From: Candidatus Heimdallarchaeota archaeon LC_2
Lineage (GTDB): Archaea > Asgardarchaeota > Heimdallarchaeia > Heimdallarchaeales > Kariarchaeaceae
DNA: 27,918 nt
Assembly: GCA_001940725.1 (NCBI GenBank)
Contig: MDVR01000014.1
Span: 27,945 to 55,862, forward strand
Direction of reading: 5' to 3'
Part shown: one piece after another, positions 1-8,831 of the stretch
Position numbering within the stretch: position 1 is the stretch's first letter
Layout of the letters: the number at the start of each line of letters is the position of its first letter
Program-made: the position numbers and the translations under genes
The notes under the pieces: generated by a model
What the model was told of the DNA's origin: nothing
Seen by the model: the letters and a program-made list of their open reading frames with translations, nothing else
The model's database searches: none

Positions 1-1
1 A

Positions 2-496
2 ATGTCATCATCAGATATCCCAGAGTTTGAAAAATCAATATACATCTATGAGGATAAGCCAGTCATATTGACCATGATATCAGGAGGTTTCTTCATTAGT
101 ATTTTTTTATATTTTATTTTCTCTAGAGTAGTAAAATCATTTTCATTTCCCGGAAGTAGTATAATCCCATTAGCTATGGCGATAATGGTGTTAATCATTA
201 GTGTTTTAGGTGCTCGTGGATTTGATGTTCAAATAAAAATAAATACTAAATCTGGCTGGATCCGTGCAACCTCAAAAACTCAATTTTGGGAGGGATATCC
301 CAATGACTTAAAATCATTAATTGTTTTACAAAGGGAGAGATCGATGGATAATGATACGAGTTATATAGAATATAAATTATATTTAGAAATCGATGACGGG
401 TCCCATTATGAAGTTCCCCTAATAACAAATCTAGCCTTAGAAGCCATGGAAGTAATTGAAAAAGCCAAATCAATAATCCCAATCAAACATAATTAA
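2..496 (+). CDS. Small two-TM membrane protein with a soluble C-terminal domain
   Basis: Unrecognised protein of 164 residues. Two hydrophobic segments (about residues 22-42 and 53-72) form a hairpin in the membrane. They are followed by a roughly 90-residue beta-rich tail with alternating hydrophobic residues, ending in a helix (about 145-160). This layout, a TM hairpin plus a small beta domain, resembles bacterial/archaeal PH-like membrane proteins, but no signature motif proves it. The ATG lies at the window edge, so the true start could be upstream, although the polar first 18 residues look like a natural N-terminus. It converges on the glycosyltransferase gene: the two stop codons share the four bases TTAA at 493-496. 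No function can be assigned. Confidence 0.7.
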   Translation: MSSSDIPEFEKSIYIYEDKPVILTMISGGFFISIFLYFIFSRVVKSFSFPGSSIIPLAMAIMVLIISVLGARGFDVQIKINTKSGWIRATSKTQFWEGYPNDLKSLIVLQRERSMDNDTSYIEYKLYLEIDDGSHYEVPLITNLALEAMEVIEKAKSIIPIKHN

Positions 497-1929
497 GTTA
501 CAAAAAAATCTTGTGCGTTGGCTAGATTAGTCATGAGCACAAAATGAAATGGTAAAATAATCATTCCAATAATGTAAATCGGCATGATATATGATCTTGC
601 AAACAAAGGGCGTCCTTGTTTTGTAAAAATATACATCAAAAGAAAATGAAGAATTACACCAGAGAACCATATTATTTCAACCCAAAATGATCCAAGAAAT
701 ACTCTAACTTCATCTGGGACCATGAATGAAACTCGAAACACAACTGCCAGTGGAAGTGTAGCATAACCCCAATATATTGAAGTATCTGTTATGGGCTTAT
801 GTAATAATTTTTTCTTCTCGATCCAAAGTATCATAAAAATAACAAAATATTGAATCCAAAAAACATTATTAAATAGAAAAAAGGCAGTAAGAGCAAATAA
901 TAAGGCATTAATTACATCTAATTCTTCATTATTAGACATCCAAAGTTTGTAACCAAAATATAAAAGAATTAACAACAAAGTACTGAAGAAAACGGTTTGA
1001 ACCAAATTTCCAATAATTACTGAAAAAGTGCTTGAATATGATTCTCTGACTGGAATTGTAGTAGAGTAAAAAAGTATAGAAGTGATTGAAAAACCACTTG
1101 GGGGCCTATCTAAATGATAGTAGATGGCATGGTATTTTAAACCTTCAAAATTAAGGAATGCAGCAACCACGAGGACTGGAATTGTCACCAATAAATGACC
1201 CAAGAAAAATTTTGGGAATTTTTTGTACTTTGTTTTTAACAAATTCAAACCTATCATAATACTGAATAGCACACCGTACTGTTTAAACAAGATTGATGCC
1301 CCAATTAACGCACCAGAAGATGTGTTTTCTCCTTTCTTATATTTTACCCAACCCAAATATAATAAGATAACTGGAATAATATCAAACTGCCCTTTAATGC
1401 TAGAAGTAAAAATTATAAAAGGATTGAATAAAATAAATAATTCAACTTGAGAAGCCCGTTTTCTTTTATCACCATCTGAATTAGTTGAGATGGTTGTCTT
1501 TTCTTGAACACTTTCATTCTCTTCATTTTTTGGAAAAACTGAATTATGATAATCTCTGTTAATGAGTAAAGCAAGAGCTATATCTCCTGCTATTAATGGT
1601 AATTTCAAAAATAACCTTAAAAGATAAGGGTTATCAAAACCTATCAAGTAATATAATGCCATACCTGGAAGAATTGCTAAGTATGCTAATGGAAAATAAT
1701 TAAATAAATAATGAGGACTGTCTACATCATCATTGTAAATGCTAGTTTTCTCTACAAGTATATCTTTGCCTGCATCAAGAAATACTGGCCCATCTGCCCA
1801 ATCAATAAAAATTAGTGAAAATATAACGCGTATTAGAATTGCGCCCAAATACATATACGACCTTTGATAAGTAATCCAACGAAACCTTGAATTCTCTAAA
1901 GATGTTTTAATGGAGTGCATAAATTCCAT
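493..1929 (-). CDS. Multipass GT-C family glycosyltransferase (PIG-M/DUF2029-like mannosyltransferase)
   Basis: Integral membrane protein of 478 residues with roughly ten or eleven predicted TM helices. The architecture fits GT-C glycosyltransferases, which move a sugar from a polyprenyl-phosphate donor to a lipid or protein acceptor on the outer face of the membrane. An acidic stretch (DWADG, residues 43-47) follows the first TM helix, where GT-C enzymes carry their catalytic acidic residue. NP (169-170) followed by GQFD (180-183) and FKQ (215-217) resembles motifs of archaeal PIG-M-like and DUF2029-like transferases. A charged hydrophilic loop (about 132-160) separates TM groups. ATG at 1929 was chosen; a second ATG lies three codons in. 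The donor and acceptor sugars cannot be read from the sequence. A role in N-glycan or glycolipid assembly is inference. Confidence 0.7.
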   Translation of the reverse strand: MEFMHSIKTSLENSRFRWITYQRSYMYLGAILIRVIFSLIFIDWADGPVFLDAGKDILVEKTSIYNDDVDSPHYLFNYFPLAYLAILPGMALYYLIGFDNPYLLRLFLKLPLIAGDIALALLINRDYHNSVFPKNEENESVQEKTTISTNSDGDKRKRASQVELFILFNPFIIFTSSIKGQFDIIPVILLYLGWVKYKKGENTSSGALIGASILFKQYGVLFSIMIGLNLLKTKYKKFPKFFLGHLLVTIPVLVVAAFLNFEGLKYHAIYYHLDRPPSGFSITSILFYSTTIPVRESYSSTFSVIIGNLVQTVFFSTLLLILLYFGYKLWMSNNEELDVINALLFALTAFFLFNNVFWIQYFVIFMILWIEKKKLLHKPITDTSIYWGYATLPLAVVFRVSFMVPDEVRVFLGSFWVEIIWFSGVILHFLLMYIFTKQGRPLFARSYIMPIYIIGMIILPFHFVLMTNLANAQDFFVT

Positions 1930-2067
1930 CGGGTGATTGATTCGGATTTTTAGGAAATATTAAAAGTTATGTTAAAATATTTCAGTCTTACTTAGATTTA
2001 CACAAATTGGAATAAATTTTCTAATTGTGTATTCTATTCGTCAAGGTTTCAATAACAAAATTGATCT

Positions 2068-3639
2068 TTAAGAAGCTTCTTCAGTTAAAATTCTTTTAAA
2101 TATTTTACCTGTTGCTGTCATTGGTAATTCATCTTTAATAATTACTTTTCGTGGATATTTATATGCGGCCATCTCATTTCGGCACCATTCAATAATTTCA
2201 TCTGGAGATCCATTTTGATTAGCTTTCAAAACTACATATGCTACAATTTCTTCACCGTGACTTTCACTTGGTTCACCAACTACTGCAACAAGCGAAATGG
2301 CTGGATGGGTAATCATCATTTCTTCAACTTCTCTTGGATATACATTATATCCTCCTCGAATAATCATTTCTTTAACTCTATCTACAATGTAATAATATCC
2401 GTCTTCATCAACTTTACCCAAATCGCCAGTTTTAAACCAGCCATCGCTTGTAAAGGTTTCTGCAGTTGCCTCTGGTCGATTATAGTAGCCCTTCATTACA
2501 TGATGACCCTTGATTAATATCTCCCCAATTTCATTTATATCAACTGATTTTCCGTTTTCATCACTTACCATCATTTCAGTTCCAACAACTGGTACACCTA
2601 TCGAACCAAATTTTTTCTTCATAGATAATCTAGTAAAACAAGCTACAGGGGAGGTTTCGGATAAACCGTATCCTTCCAATATCTGCACCGAAAATTTATT
2701 CTCAAAACCTTTCATAACTTCAACAGGAATTGCCGCACCACCAGAAGCGCCAAGTCGTAAATTTGATGCTATTTTTTGCAAATTAAATTTATCAGCATCA
2801 GGATAATTAAGCAGTGCCCAGTACATAGTAGGAACACCAGCAAAAAGTGAAACGTTTTCTTTTTCCATAGATGACAGAACTGCTGCTGGATCAAATTTAG
2901 CAATTAATACAAGTGTATTCCCGCCCATTATTCCAGCATTCATTTGTACTGTTTGCCCAAATGAATGAAACATTGGTAAGGTGATTAATAAAATATCTTC
3001 ATGAGTTGAATATGATATTATATTACTTATCATTGCATTGTTGAACATATTCATATGTGTGAGTTCTGCACCCTTAGACTGACCAGTTGTTCCTGATGTA
3101 TATAATATAACGGCTGTATCATCTGCTTGGGTTATTTCTGATTCAAATGTGGGTAATTGATCTTTCATCAATGATGCCATTGTTTCAGCACCAGAAATTG
3201 GACTATTCACACCTGGTGGTGTGATTAACCAAAAATTATTACAACTATCAACCTCATTAAATCCTGCCCATCCCTCTTCACCCATAGGTAAATCTTGGGT
3301 TCCGACGAAACAAAAATATGCTTTAGCATTTGAATCTGTTAAATGATACTTTACTTCCCTTCTCTTGAGTAATACACTGAGAGGTACTACTGTAGCTCCA
3401 ATTTTCAAAATTGCATAATAAACTATAGGGAAATATGGAAGGTTAAGACATGACAAGGCAATATTGTCTCCTTTACCATACCCTTTGGCTTTTAATCCAT
3501 TTGCAATTTGATTTGCCATTGCATTTAATTGACTATAAGTTAATCTCGTCTCATTGTAAATTACTGCAATTTTATCTCCATATTGTCTAGCACTACCATC
3601 TAATAATGAGGCTAAGTTTAACGATGTAGTTTTTACCAT
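2068..3639 (-). CDS. Acyl-CoA synthetase (AMP-forming, long-chain fatty acid CoA ligase-like)
   Basis: ANL-superfamily adenylating enzyme that activates a carboxylic acid with ATP and joins it to CoA through an acyl-AMP intermediate. Numbering from the ATG at 3639 (523 residues): the P-loop YTSGTTGQSKG is at 180-190. Further on are the GYGLSETSPV motif, the WFKTGDLG aspartate motif, the hinge region with RGGYNVYPREVEE, and the C-terminal catalytic lysine in TATGK (K512). All conserved steps are present, so the enzyme should be active. The length matches fatty-acyl-CoA synthetases. An upstream in-frame ATG (3720) would add 27 poorly conserved residues. It is rejected because a TATA box at 3661-3670 sits 26 nt before 3639 and would lie inside that extension. 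The chain length of the substrate cannot be told. Confidence 0.93.
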   Translation of the reverse strand: MVKTTSLNLASLLDGSARQYGDKIAVIYNETRLTYSQLNAMANQIANGLKAKGYGKGDNIALSCLNLPYFPIVYYAILKIGATVVPLSVLLKRREVKYHLTDSNAKAYFCFVGTQDLPMGEEGWAGFNEVDSCNNFWLITPPGVNSPISGAETMASLMKDQLPTFESEITQADDTAVILYTSGTTGQSKGAELTHMNMFNNAMISNIISYSTHEDILLITLPMFHSFGQTVQMNAGIMGGNTLVLIAKFDPAAVLSSMEKENVSLFAGVPTMYWALLNYPDADKFNLQKIASNLRLGASGGAAIPVEVMKGFENKFSVQILEGYGLSETSPVACFTRLSMKKKFGSIGVPVVGTEMMVSDENGKSVDINEIGEILIKGHHVMKGYYNRPEATAETFTSDGWFKTGDLGKVDEDGYYYIVDRVKEMIIRGGYNVYPREVEEMMITHPAISLVAVVGEPSESHGEEIVAYVVLKANQNGSPDEIIEWCRNEMAAYKYPRKVIIKDELPMTATGKIFKRILTEEAS

Positions 3640-3660
3640 AAAATCAAAAAAAAATTCAAA

Positions 3661-3670
3661 ATTTATATAG
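3661..3670 (-). promoter_or_regulatory. TATA box for the acyl-CoA synthetase gene
   Basis: On the minus strand this reads CTATATAAAT, centred about 26 nt before the ATG at 3639. That is the usual distance between an archaeal TATA box and the transcription start, so the mRNA is probably leaderless. It also decides the choice of start codon. Confidence 0.55.
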
Positions 3671-4004
3671 TTTTGCTGAATCCCATAAAAGTCTAAATTT
3701 ATTGAAAAATGGGATATCAATGCTAAAATTAATGTTTCGATGGGTAATTTGATACAGAAACCAAAATATTTTCTTACTTAATTTTAATTTAAGACTGTAA
3801 TTCACAAAATCGATATCTTCGAATATGTTTTCTACCATTAATTAGCATTAAAGTAATATTATATGGCGTAACGTTTCCTAATTTTGATTTAATCATCATT
3901 TTGCGAATTTTAATTATTAAAGTGATAAATTATTTTTCATTTTCGATAACAAATTCTTACTCTTGTCAACAATAACTAAAATATCTCGAAATTGAACAGT
4001 ATTT
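3671..4004. other. Divergent intergenic region, no gene seen
   Basis: AT-rich spacer between the divergent acyl-CoA synthetase and helix-hairpin-helix genes. The only open frames are short and of low-complexity composition. A weak TATA-like stretch (TAAAATAT, 3977-3984) lies about 24 nt before the GTG at 4005 and may serve that gene. I see no RNA gene or repeat. Confidence 0.4.
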
Positions 4005-5213
4005 GTGGAAGGATTGGATAAGGTAACTGTCGAAGCATTAAATTCATTGAAGAACAATCTTCTGGTTTCGATAACTAGTCCCTCAGCAAATAAAATTACA
4101 TTAGAATTACAAACTCAAGATAAAGATAAAATCTATCGTTTTAAACTCTCTATCGGTAATGTAGCAAAATTATACTATCAAAGATTTGAATCATCCATTC
4201 AACGAGAAGGATTTCGTAATTTAAAAAGAGTAAAATTAAGTGCTAATAAAAAAGAGTGGATAAATCAATTTACCACTTGGCAAAGTCCTTTTGCTAAAGA
4301 AAGTGGATTCGAATTATCGCTGTTCAATGGTTCAATTCTGAGATTTGTTGGAGAAGACATATTATTAAATAAGGAATTTTTGGAGGATATTCAAGAGTTT
4401 CAAGATAATCATAAAGTACCCAATCATGTTGAGCAAACTACAGCAAAAATTATTGCCAACACAAGCTTTCCTAGAAAGAGGAAAACTTCTGAACCTCCAG
4501 AAAAAATAAAAATTATTGAACAGAAAGAAATTAGCGATTCAAAAGATTTCACAGATTTTGATTCGATAACTGCAGGAATTGACGAAAATCAAATTGCCAA
4601 TACCCAAACTGAATCAGAAATTTCCTTTGATAAAATCGAAGAAATAAATATTCAAGAAATTGGAATTTCGGAAGAATCTCTTGATGATTTTAATGTTGAA
4701 GAACTTAAAATTGAAAGTAAACAAATAGTAGATGGAGAATCTTCCCATGAGAACGAAGAATTGATCCAAATTCATGAAGTAAGTACATTAAATGAAGAGC
4801 TGAATGATGATGAAATATCCACCAATAAAGATACTGACAAAAAATCTGATAAAGTTAAAGTTGACGAGTCTTTAGATATCGAAAATATTGAGAAAACCGA
4901 TCAAATTGAAATGAGTCATGAAAATGTTGAGATTAAACCCAATGATCTTTTAACTCAGATTGGTGAAAATGAAAGCATAGGTAGAATAAATGAAGATATT
5001 TCGACTGATGAAAACAAAAGTAAAAAAATATTAGATTCAAATATTCTAAAAGTTAATGGGGTAACATCTCAAAATATGGATACATTAATTTCAAGTGGAT
5101 TCGATACTATCGAAAAATTAGCATCTGCGTCAATAAATCAATTGATTAAAATTCATGGAATAGGTAAGGCGACTGCTAAAAAGATAATCCATAGTGCTAA
5201 TTTACTAAATTAA
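4005..5213 (+). CDS. Acidic-linker protein with C-terminal helix-hairpin-helix domain
   Basis: Protein of 402 residues in three parts. Residues 1-135 form a basic, mixed alpha/beta globular domain I do not recognise. Residues about 140-345 are a long, highly acidic, Glu/Asp/Ser/Ile-rich low-complexity linker. The last 55 residues form a tandem helix-hairpin-helix unit with the hallmark HGIGKATAKKI near the C-terminus, preceded by a VNGVTSQNM half-unit. HhH domains of this kind (HHH_5/DUF4332-like) bind DNA backbone without sequence specificity and occur in repair, polymerase and topoisomerase proteins. The start is GTG, with a TATA-like stretch about 24 nt upstream, so probably leaderless. 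A DNA-associated role is inferred only from the HhH. No neighbour suggests a pathway. Confidence 0.8.
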   Translation: MEGLDKVTVEALNSLKNNLLVSITSPSANKITLELQTQDKDKIYRFKLSIGNVAKLYYQRFESSIQREGFRNLKRVKLSANKKEWINQFTTWQSPFAKESGFELSLFNGSILRFVGEDILLNKEFLEDIQEFQDNHKVPNHVEQTTAKIIANTSFPRKRKTSEPPEKIKIIEQKEISDSKDFTDFDSITAGIDENQIANTQTESEISFDKIEEINIQEIGISEESLDDFNVEELKIESKQIVDGESSHENEELIQIHEVSTLNEELNDDEISTNKDTDKKSDKVKVDESLDIENIEKTDQIEMSHENVEIKPNDLLTQIGENESIGRINEDISTDENKSKKILDSNILKVNGVTSQNMDTLISSGFDTIEKLASASINQLIKIHGIGKATAKKIIHSANLLN

Positions 5214-5291
5214 GATCTTTATCCTATCAATTAGAAGGGTTAACCGCGAAACTTATTCGAAAGATAGCAATATTTCTTATTAACACTTTGA

Positions 5292-5453
5292 GGAATTCTA
5301 AAACAAAAACAGAATGCACTACTGATCAATAATTCATTTCATAAAGAAGTATTTGGATTTTTAGATACGAATATTAGCCAGAATGTAATTAGTTATCAAT
5401 CAATTCTCTCATTAATACCCAATCTTTTACCTCATCCAGAAATTATAATCTAA
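5292..5453 (+). other. Start-less open frame of 53 codons, possible decayed gene
   Basis: Between the HhH gene and the glutamate synthase gene a frame stays open for 53 codons after a TGA (5289-5291) and ends in TAA at 5451-5453. It has no ATG, GTG or TTG at its beginning. The translation is not low-complexity (it ends with a Pro/Leu/His-containing stretch), so it could be the tail of a decayed gene. Chance is equally likely in AT-rich DNA. Confidence 0.15.
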
Positions 5454-5492
5454 CGTCTAAAAATTTAAGTTGATATTTAATATACTCAAATT

Positions 5493-7130
5493 ATGTCAAC
5501 AATAAAAATCCAGCAGCCGAATTTGGTTAAAATTGCAAATTTTGATGAATTAGAGGAGAAAATCCCATTTTACGCATTGGTATTAAATACAGATTTAGTA
5601 GTTATTAAATTCGGTGGTCAAATAAGTGTATTATATGGAAGGTGCTTACATCGAGGTGCTTTACTTGCAGATGGCAAAATAGAGGGAAAGAATCTAATTT
5701 GTGGTGTCCACGGGTGGGATTATCAATTTAAAACTGGAGTTAGTGAATATAACAAGGATGAAGTTTTAAGAAAATTTAATTCCTGGGTAAAAGACAATGT
5801 AGTATGGGTTGACCAAGTTGAAATTGAATCTTTCGAATTAGAAAACCCTCAAACATTTATAGATAGAAAAGGATACTTGGGATTATACGCAGCAGAACAT
5901 TGGAAAGAAGCAGCAGAACCTGAACTGACTCAAATTAGGAAGTTAGCTGTCAATGGTCTAGTAGGTGAGCATGGTCCCGTTGGGGCAATGGGGGTTTCCA
6001 GAGAATTCTTACCAAATTGGTATGATATTCAAATCCTTCCTGCTCAACTTCACAAGTTCCCGCTTTTAGATAAAGAACCAGTTAATACCTCACTTAGAAT
6101 CGGAAAGAACTCCAAGCAACCTTTGGATCTAGCAATTCCATTATTTGTTAGTGATATGAGTTTTGGGTCTTTATCTGAACCTGCCAAAATTGCTTTAGCA
6201 AGAGGAGCTGAAAATGCGGGTACTGGTATTTGCTCTGGTGAAGGAGGGATGCTATCAGAGGAGCAACAAGAGAATTCTCGTTATTTTTACGAATATGCTT
6301 CAGGAAAATTTGGATTTGGTTGGGATAAAATTAAAAAAGTTCAGGCATTTCATTTTAAAGGAGGCCAAGCCGCAAAAACTGGAACCGGTGGACATTTACC
6401 AGGATACAAAGTTGTAGGTAAAATTGCTCAAGTACGAAATTTGGAAGAAGGAAAATCGGCAATATCTCCAGCCAAATTTGTAGATTTTAAAACTCTAGAC
6501 GATTTTAAAGCATTCGCTACCAAAGTTAGAGACTTGACAAATGGTATCCCAATTGGATTTAAATTATCTGCGAATCATATTGAAAAAGATATTGAAGCAG
6601 CATTAGAAGTTGGGGTTGACTATATTATTCTTGATGGTCGGGGTGGTGGAACGGGTGCAGCTCCATTAATTTTTCGGGATAATATTTCAGTTCCAACTAT
6701 GGCTGCATTAGGGCGAGCAAGAAAATTCTTAGATGAAATTGGTGATACATCAACTACCCTAATTATTACCGGAGGTTTACGAACTGCACCTGATTTTGTC
6801 AAAGCTTTGGCACTAGGTGCAGACGGTATTGCTGTTGCCAATTCAGCGATTCAAGCAATTGGTTGTCAAGGTATGCGTGCTTGTCATACCAATAATTGTC
6901 CTGTAGGAATCGCAACTCAAAAACCAAATTTAACATCACGCATTGATATTGACTTATCAGCAAAACGACTTGAAATGTTTTTCAAATCCACTGTAGATTT
7001 GATGAAAGTACTGGCTCGTGCTTGTGGGCATAATTCACTAAATGAATTTGAGATAGATGATCTTACAACCTTTAAGAAAGATATTGCTGATCTTACTGGA
7101 ATTCAATTTGGGGGAGTGAATAAGAAGTAA
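5493..7130 (+). CDS. Rieske [2Fe-2S] domain fused to FMN-binding glutamate synthase domain
   Basis: Protein of 545 residues with two modules. Residues 5-105 are a Rieske-type ferredoxin: C51-x-H53 and C70-x2-H73 are the four ligands of a [2Fe-2S] cluster. Residues about 150-530 are the FMN-binding synthase domain of glutamate synthase (GltS/GlxD class, TIM barrel). It contains the phosphate-binding GRGGGTGAAP and C458-x5-C464-x4-C469 followed by PVGIATQ, the [3Fe-4S] site of GOGAT. There is no amidotransferase domain, so ammonia or a separate glutaminase subunit must supply nitrogen, or the enzyme has another amine/imine substrate. The Rieske domain probably delivers electrons to the 3Fe-4S/FMN centre in place of GltD or free ferredoxin. 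The ATG start follows a T/A-rich promoter region. It is monocistronic here. The fusion architecture is known in scattered genomes; its reaction is not established. Confidence 0.9.
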   Translation: MSTIKIQQPNLVKIANFDELEEKIPFYALVLNTDLVVIKFGGQISVLYGRCLHRGALLADGKIEGKNLICGVHGWDYQFKTGVSEYNKDEVLRKFNSWVKDNVVWVDQVEIESFELENPQTFIDRKGYLGLYAAEHWKEAAEPELTQIRKLAVNGLVGEHGPVGAMGVSREFLPNWYDIQILPAQLHKFPLLDKEPVNTSLRIGKNSKQPLDLAIPLFVSDMSFGSLSEPAKIALARGAENAGTGICSGEGGMLSEEQQENSRYFYEYASGKFGFGWDKIKKVQAFHFKGGQAAKTGTGGHLPGYKVVGKIAQVRNLEEGKSAISPAKFVDFKTLDDFKAFATKVRDLTNGIPIGFKLSANHIEKDIEAALEVGVDYIILDGRGGGTGAAPLIFRDNISVPTMAALGRARKFLDEIGDTSTTLIITGGLRTAPDFVKALALGADGIAVANSAIQAIGCQGMRACHTNNCPVGIATQKPNLTSRIDIDLSAKRLEMFFKSTVDLMKVLARACGHNSLNEFEIDDLTTFKKDIADLTGIQFGGVNKK

Positions 7131-7152
7131 AATGAAGGTTAAGGATTTTCAA

Positions 7153-7383
7153 CTAATTGTACATAATATTATCCTTTTTTCTTTTAGTACTCTTTAATAC
7201 AATAACTTCTTTATTATTGATCATTTCATTTCTAATCCTAAATTCAATAACTGAAGAGATATTTAGGAGTTTTGAGAGTTCAGGAGAAATAAAAATCTCC
7301 ATAGAATCATCAGGATTTAGTTTAACTTTATAACTATCCTTTGGAATACGCTTTAAATTTGTATATTCTTCACTCAATGCCAA
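7153..7383 (-). CDS. Small AbrB-like (swapped-hairpin) protein
   Basis: Protein of 76 residues. Residues 18-66 show the alternating strand pattern of an AbrB/SpoVT swapped-hairpin domain: a basic strand, the turn-rich MEIFISPELSKLL segment (compare the 'I.IP..l...L' core of AbrB), then two strands ending in VIVLKS. The tail is basic (KRKK). The start is TTG at 7383; an in-frame TGA four codons upstream excludes a longer form with ATG. The stop is TAG. It lies about 180 bp downstream of, and in the same direction as, a second AbrB-like gene, so the two may be co-regulated. DNA binding is inferred from the fold only. The family call is moderate because such short domains diverge quickly. Confidence 0.6.
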   Translation of the reverse strand: MALSEEYTNLKRIPKDSYKVKLNPDDSMEIFISPELSKLLNISSVIEFRIRNEMINNKEVIVLKSTKRKKDNIMYN

Positions 7384-7561
7384 CCCAGCTATTCATAAAA
7401 TATGAACGTATAATAGGTGAATTTCATCTAATTTAAAACAAATAGATTAACTTTAATGTAGAGGAAATATTAATAAAATTTCCATATAAACTATCTATAA
7501 CCTATTTTCCTGTAAATGATAATTTGTAAAATAAACTTGAGTCAACGATTTTATTATTTTC

Positions 7562-7879
7562 TTAGTCCTCTTCATCAGTTTTTCTTAAAAATTTAGCAAT
7601 TGGATCATCTTCTAATGGTTCTTTAGTAATAACTAAGCATAATTTGCCTTCTCGTTCCTCCACATATATGATCAGATCATTTTCTTCAATTAAATCTTTT
7701 TCCGATTTTTTTGAACCCTTTCCAGCTTTATCTTTGCCTTCAAGCTTCCAAACAGTGGCAATATCACTAGGTATACTTATTTTCCAATTATTTCCGATTT
7801 TTCTAGGCGTATAACTACCTACTCTAAATGGAATTAGATGTGAAGCCGAATCTGTTGTTTTCTTTTTTCGAGAAGACAT
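7562..7879 (-). CDS. AbrB-like DNA-binding protein
   Basis: Protein of 105 residues. After a basic N-terminus (SSRKKK), residues 22-45 read like the first half of an AbrB hairpin (RKIGNNWKISIPSDIATVW). A charged 20-residue Lys/Gly/Ser insertion follows, and then the second half (DLIIYVEEREGKLCLVITKEP). A short acidic helix closes the protein. The inserted loop makes it longer than usual AbrB domains (about 50 residues). Such proteins act as dimers or tetramers in transcription regulation or as antitoxins. No toxin partner is visible next to it. ATG at 7879 was chosen; a TATA-like stretch on the minus strand lies around 7911-7920. Confidence 0.65.
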   Translation of the reverse strand: MSSRKKKTTDSASHLIPFRVGSYTPRKIGNNWKISIPSDIATVWKLEGKDKAGKGSKKSEKDLIEENDLIIYVEEREGKLCLVITKEPLEDDPIAKFLRKTDEED

Positions 7880-8190
7880 AATTTTCAGTTAATATTATTG
7901 CACTCTAAGGGGATATAATAAGGTTATCGTGATATAGAAAATTATTACTGAATTAAAATATTTAAACTAGCCCTTAATAACTTCTATCAAATTTTGCAAT
8001 TTTATGGCATTATAGTATAAATTTATTATCTTTATGACATACTATCAGAACAAGCCAAGATAATATTTTATACTTTGTTAAAATATATGATAACAGAGAA
8101 TCACAAATAGTTATTCGTAAGATTGGCCATTGTGTGATTGAATTCTTGATTTTGGTTGGAATCAAGAAAATAAACTCTGAGGACAAACAT
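7880..8190. other. Divergent intergenic region
   Basis: AT-rich spacer between the divergent AbrB-like gene and the Mrr-like gene. It probably holds promoters in both directions: AT-rich TATA-like stretches occur near 7911-7920 on the minus strand and 8079-8088 on the plus strand. The last 57 bases could encode an N-terminal extension of the next gene from a GTG at 8134. No RNA or repeat was recognised. Confidence 0.35.
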
Positions 8191-8688
8191 ATGATTGATG
8201 ATCTATCTATTGAAAATTATGAATTTAAATATGGAAATGAAATTGGCAATTGCGTAACTGAGCATAACGGTGCAACAAGAATAAATACTTTGAATGAATC
8301 CAAGTTAAGAAATTCAGGGGAAAAGTTAACAAAGATATTGAAACAGATGTCAAGAGAATTTGGAATAAAAGTATCTCATGGATTGAAATTAGACAATAAA
8401 TCCAGGACATCATATATTACTCATTTTGTTATGGAATTATCCCATAATAAGAAATTAGGTTTATTTGTATATGATCAAAAACGACATTTAAGTGTTAAAC
8501 AGGTTCAAAAAGCTGAGAAATCTATTCTAAGTATGGATTTGCAAGGTGGAATGATAATTGCAAATAAAATTGGAACGCCAGCAAGACGTGAGATAGAACG
8601 TATTAATGGTTTTTATAAAAATCCAATTTTGTCTTCAGAATATATGGATTCTGTCACGAAGCGTTACAACATGAATTACATACAATAA
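8191..8688 (+). CDS. Protein with Mrr/restriction-endonuclease-like C-terminal region
   Basis: Protein of 165 residues from the ATG at 8191. That start is favoured because GAGGA (8179-8183) lies seven bases before it. A GTG at 8134 in the same frame would add 19 residues and has no ribosome site. The second half reads as beta-strand with DQK (in GLFVYDQKRHLS), then VKQVQKAEKS, then GGMIIANKIGTPARREIE. This order, a (D/E)xK motif, a helix starting with 'v.qv.k', then a 'GiiI....t..A...' strand and helix, is that of Mrr/PD-(D/E)XK nucleases and related DNA-binding pseudo-nucleases. The upstream acidic ligand is not clear, so activity is doubtful. It stands alone with no methyltransferase nearby. 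Family assignment by eye only. Confidence 0.5.
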   Translation: MIDDLSIENYEFKYGNEIGNCVTEHNGATRINTLNESKLRNSGEKLTKILKQMSREFGIKVSHGLKLDNKSRTSYITHFVMELSHNKKLGLFVYDQKRHLSVKQVQKAEKSILSMDLQGGMIIANKIGTPARREIERINGFYKNPILSSEYMDSVTKRYNMNYIQ

Positions 8689-8821
8689 TAAAAATAAATG
8701 AATTGAAAATAATTGATATTTAGTTGGAATCTTGCTTATTTGCTATAAATATTAAAGCTGAGAGTTATATTTTACACTCTGATTAACTTATTAAAATCAA
8801 ATTTCATAAAAGAATAGCAAA

Positions 8822-8831
8822 AGTATATTTA
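8822..8831 (+). promoter_or_regulatory. TATA box of the BlaI/CopY-like regulator gene
   Basis: AGTATATTTA lies about 40 nt before the ATG at 8868. The operator-like element at 8832-8848 touches its downstream side, so a bound repressor would cover the transcription start. Confidence 0.45.

Noticed and set aside
3640..3720. 27-residue N-terminal extension of the acyl-CoA synthetase
   Set aside because: A TATA box lies inside it 26 nt before the inner ATG, and the residues are Phe/Asn/Ile-rich with no family match.
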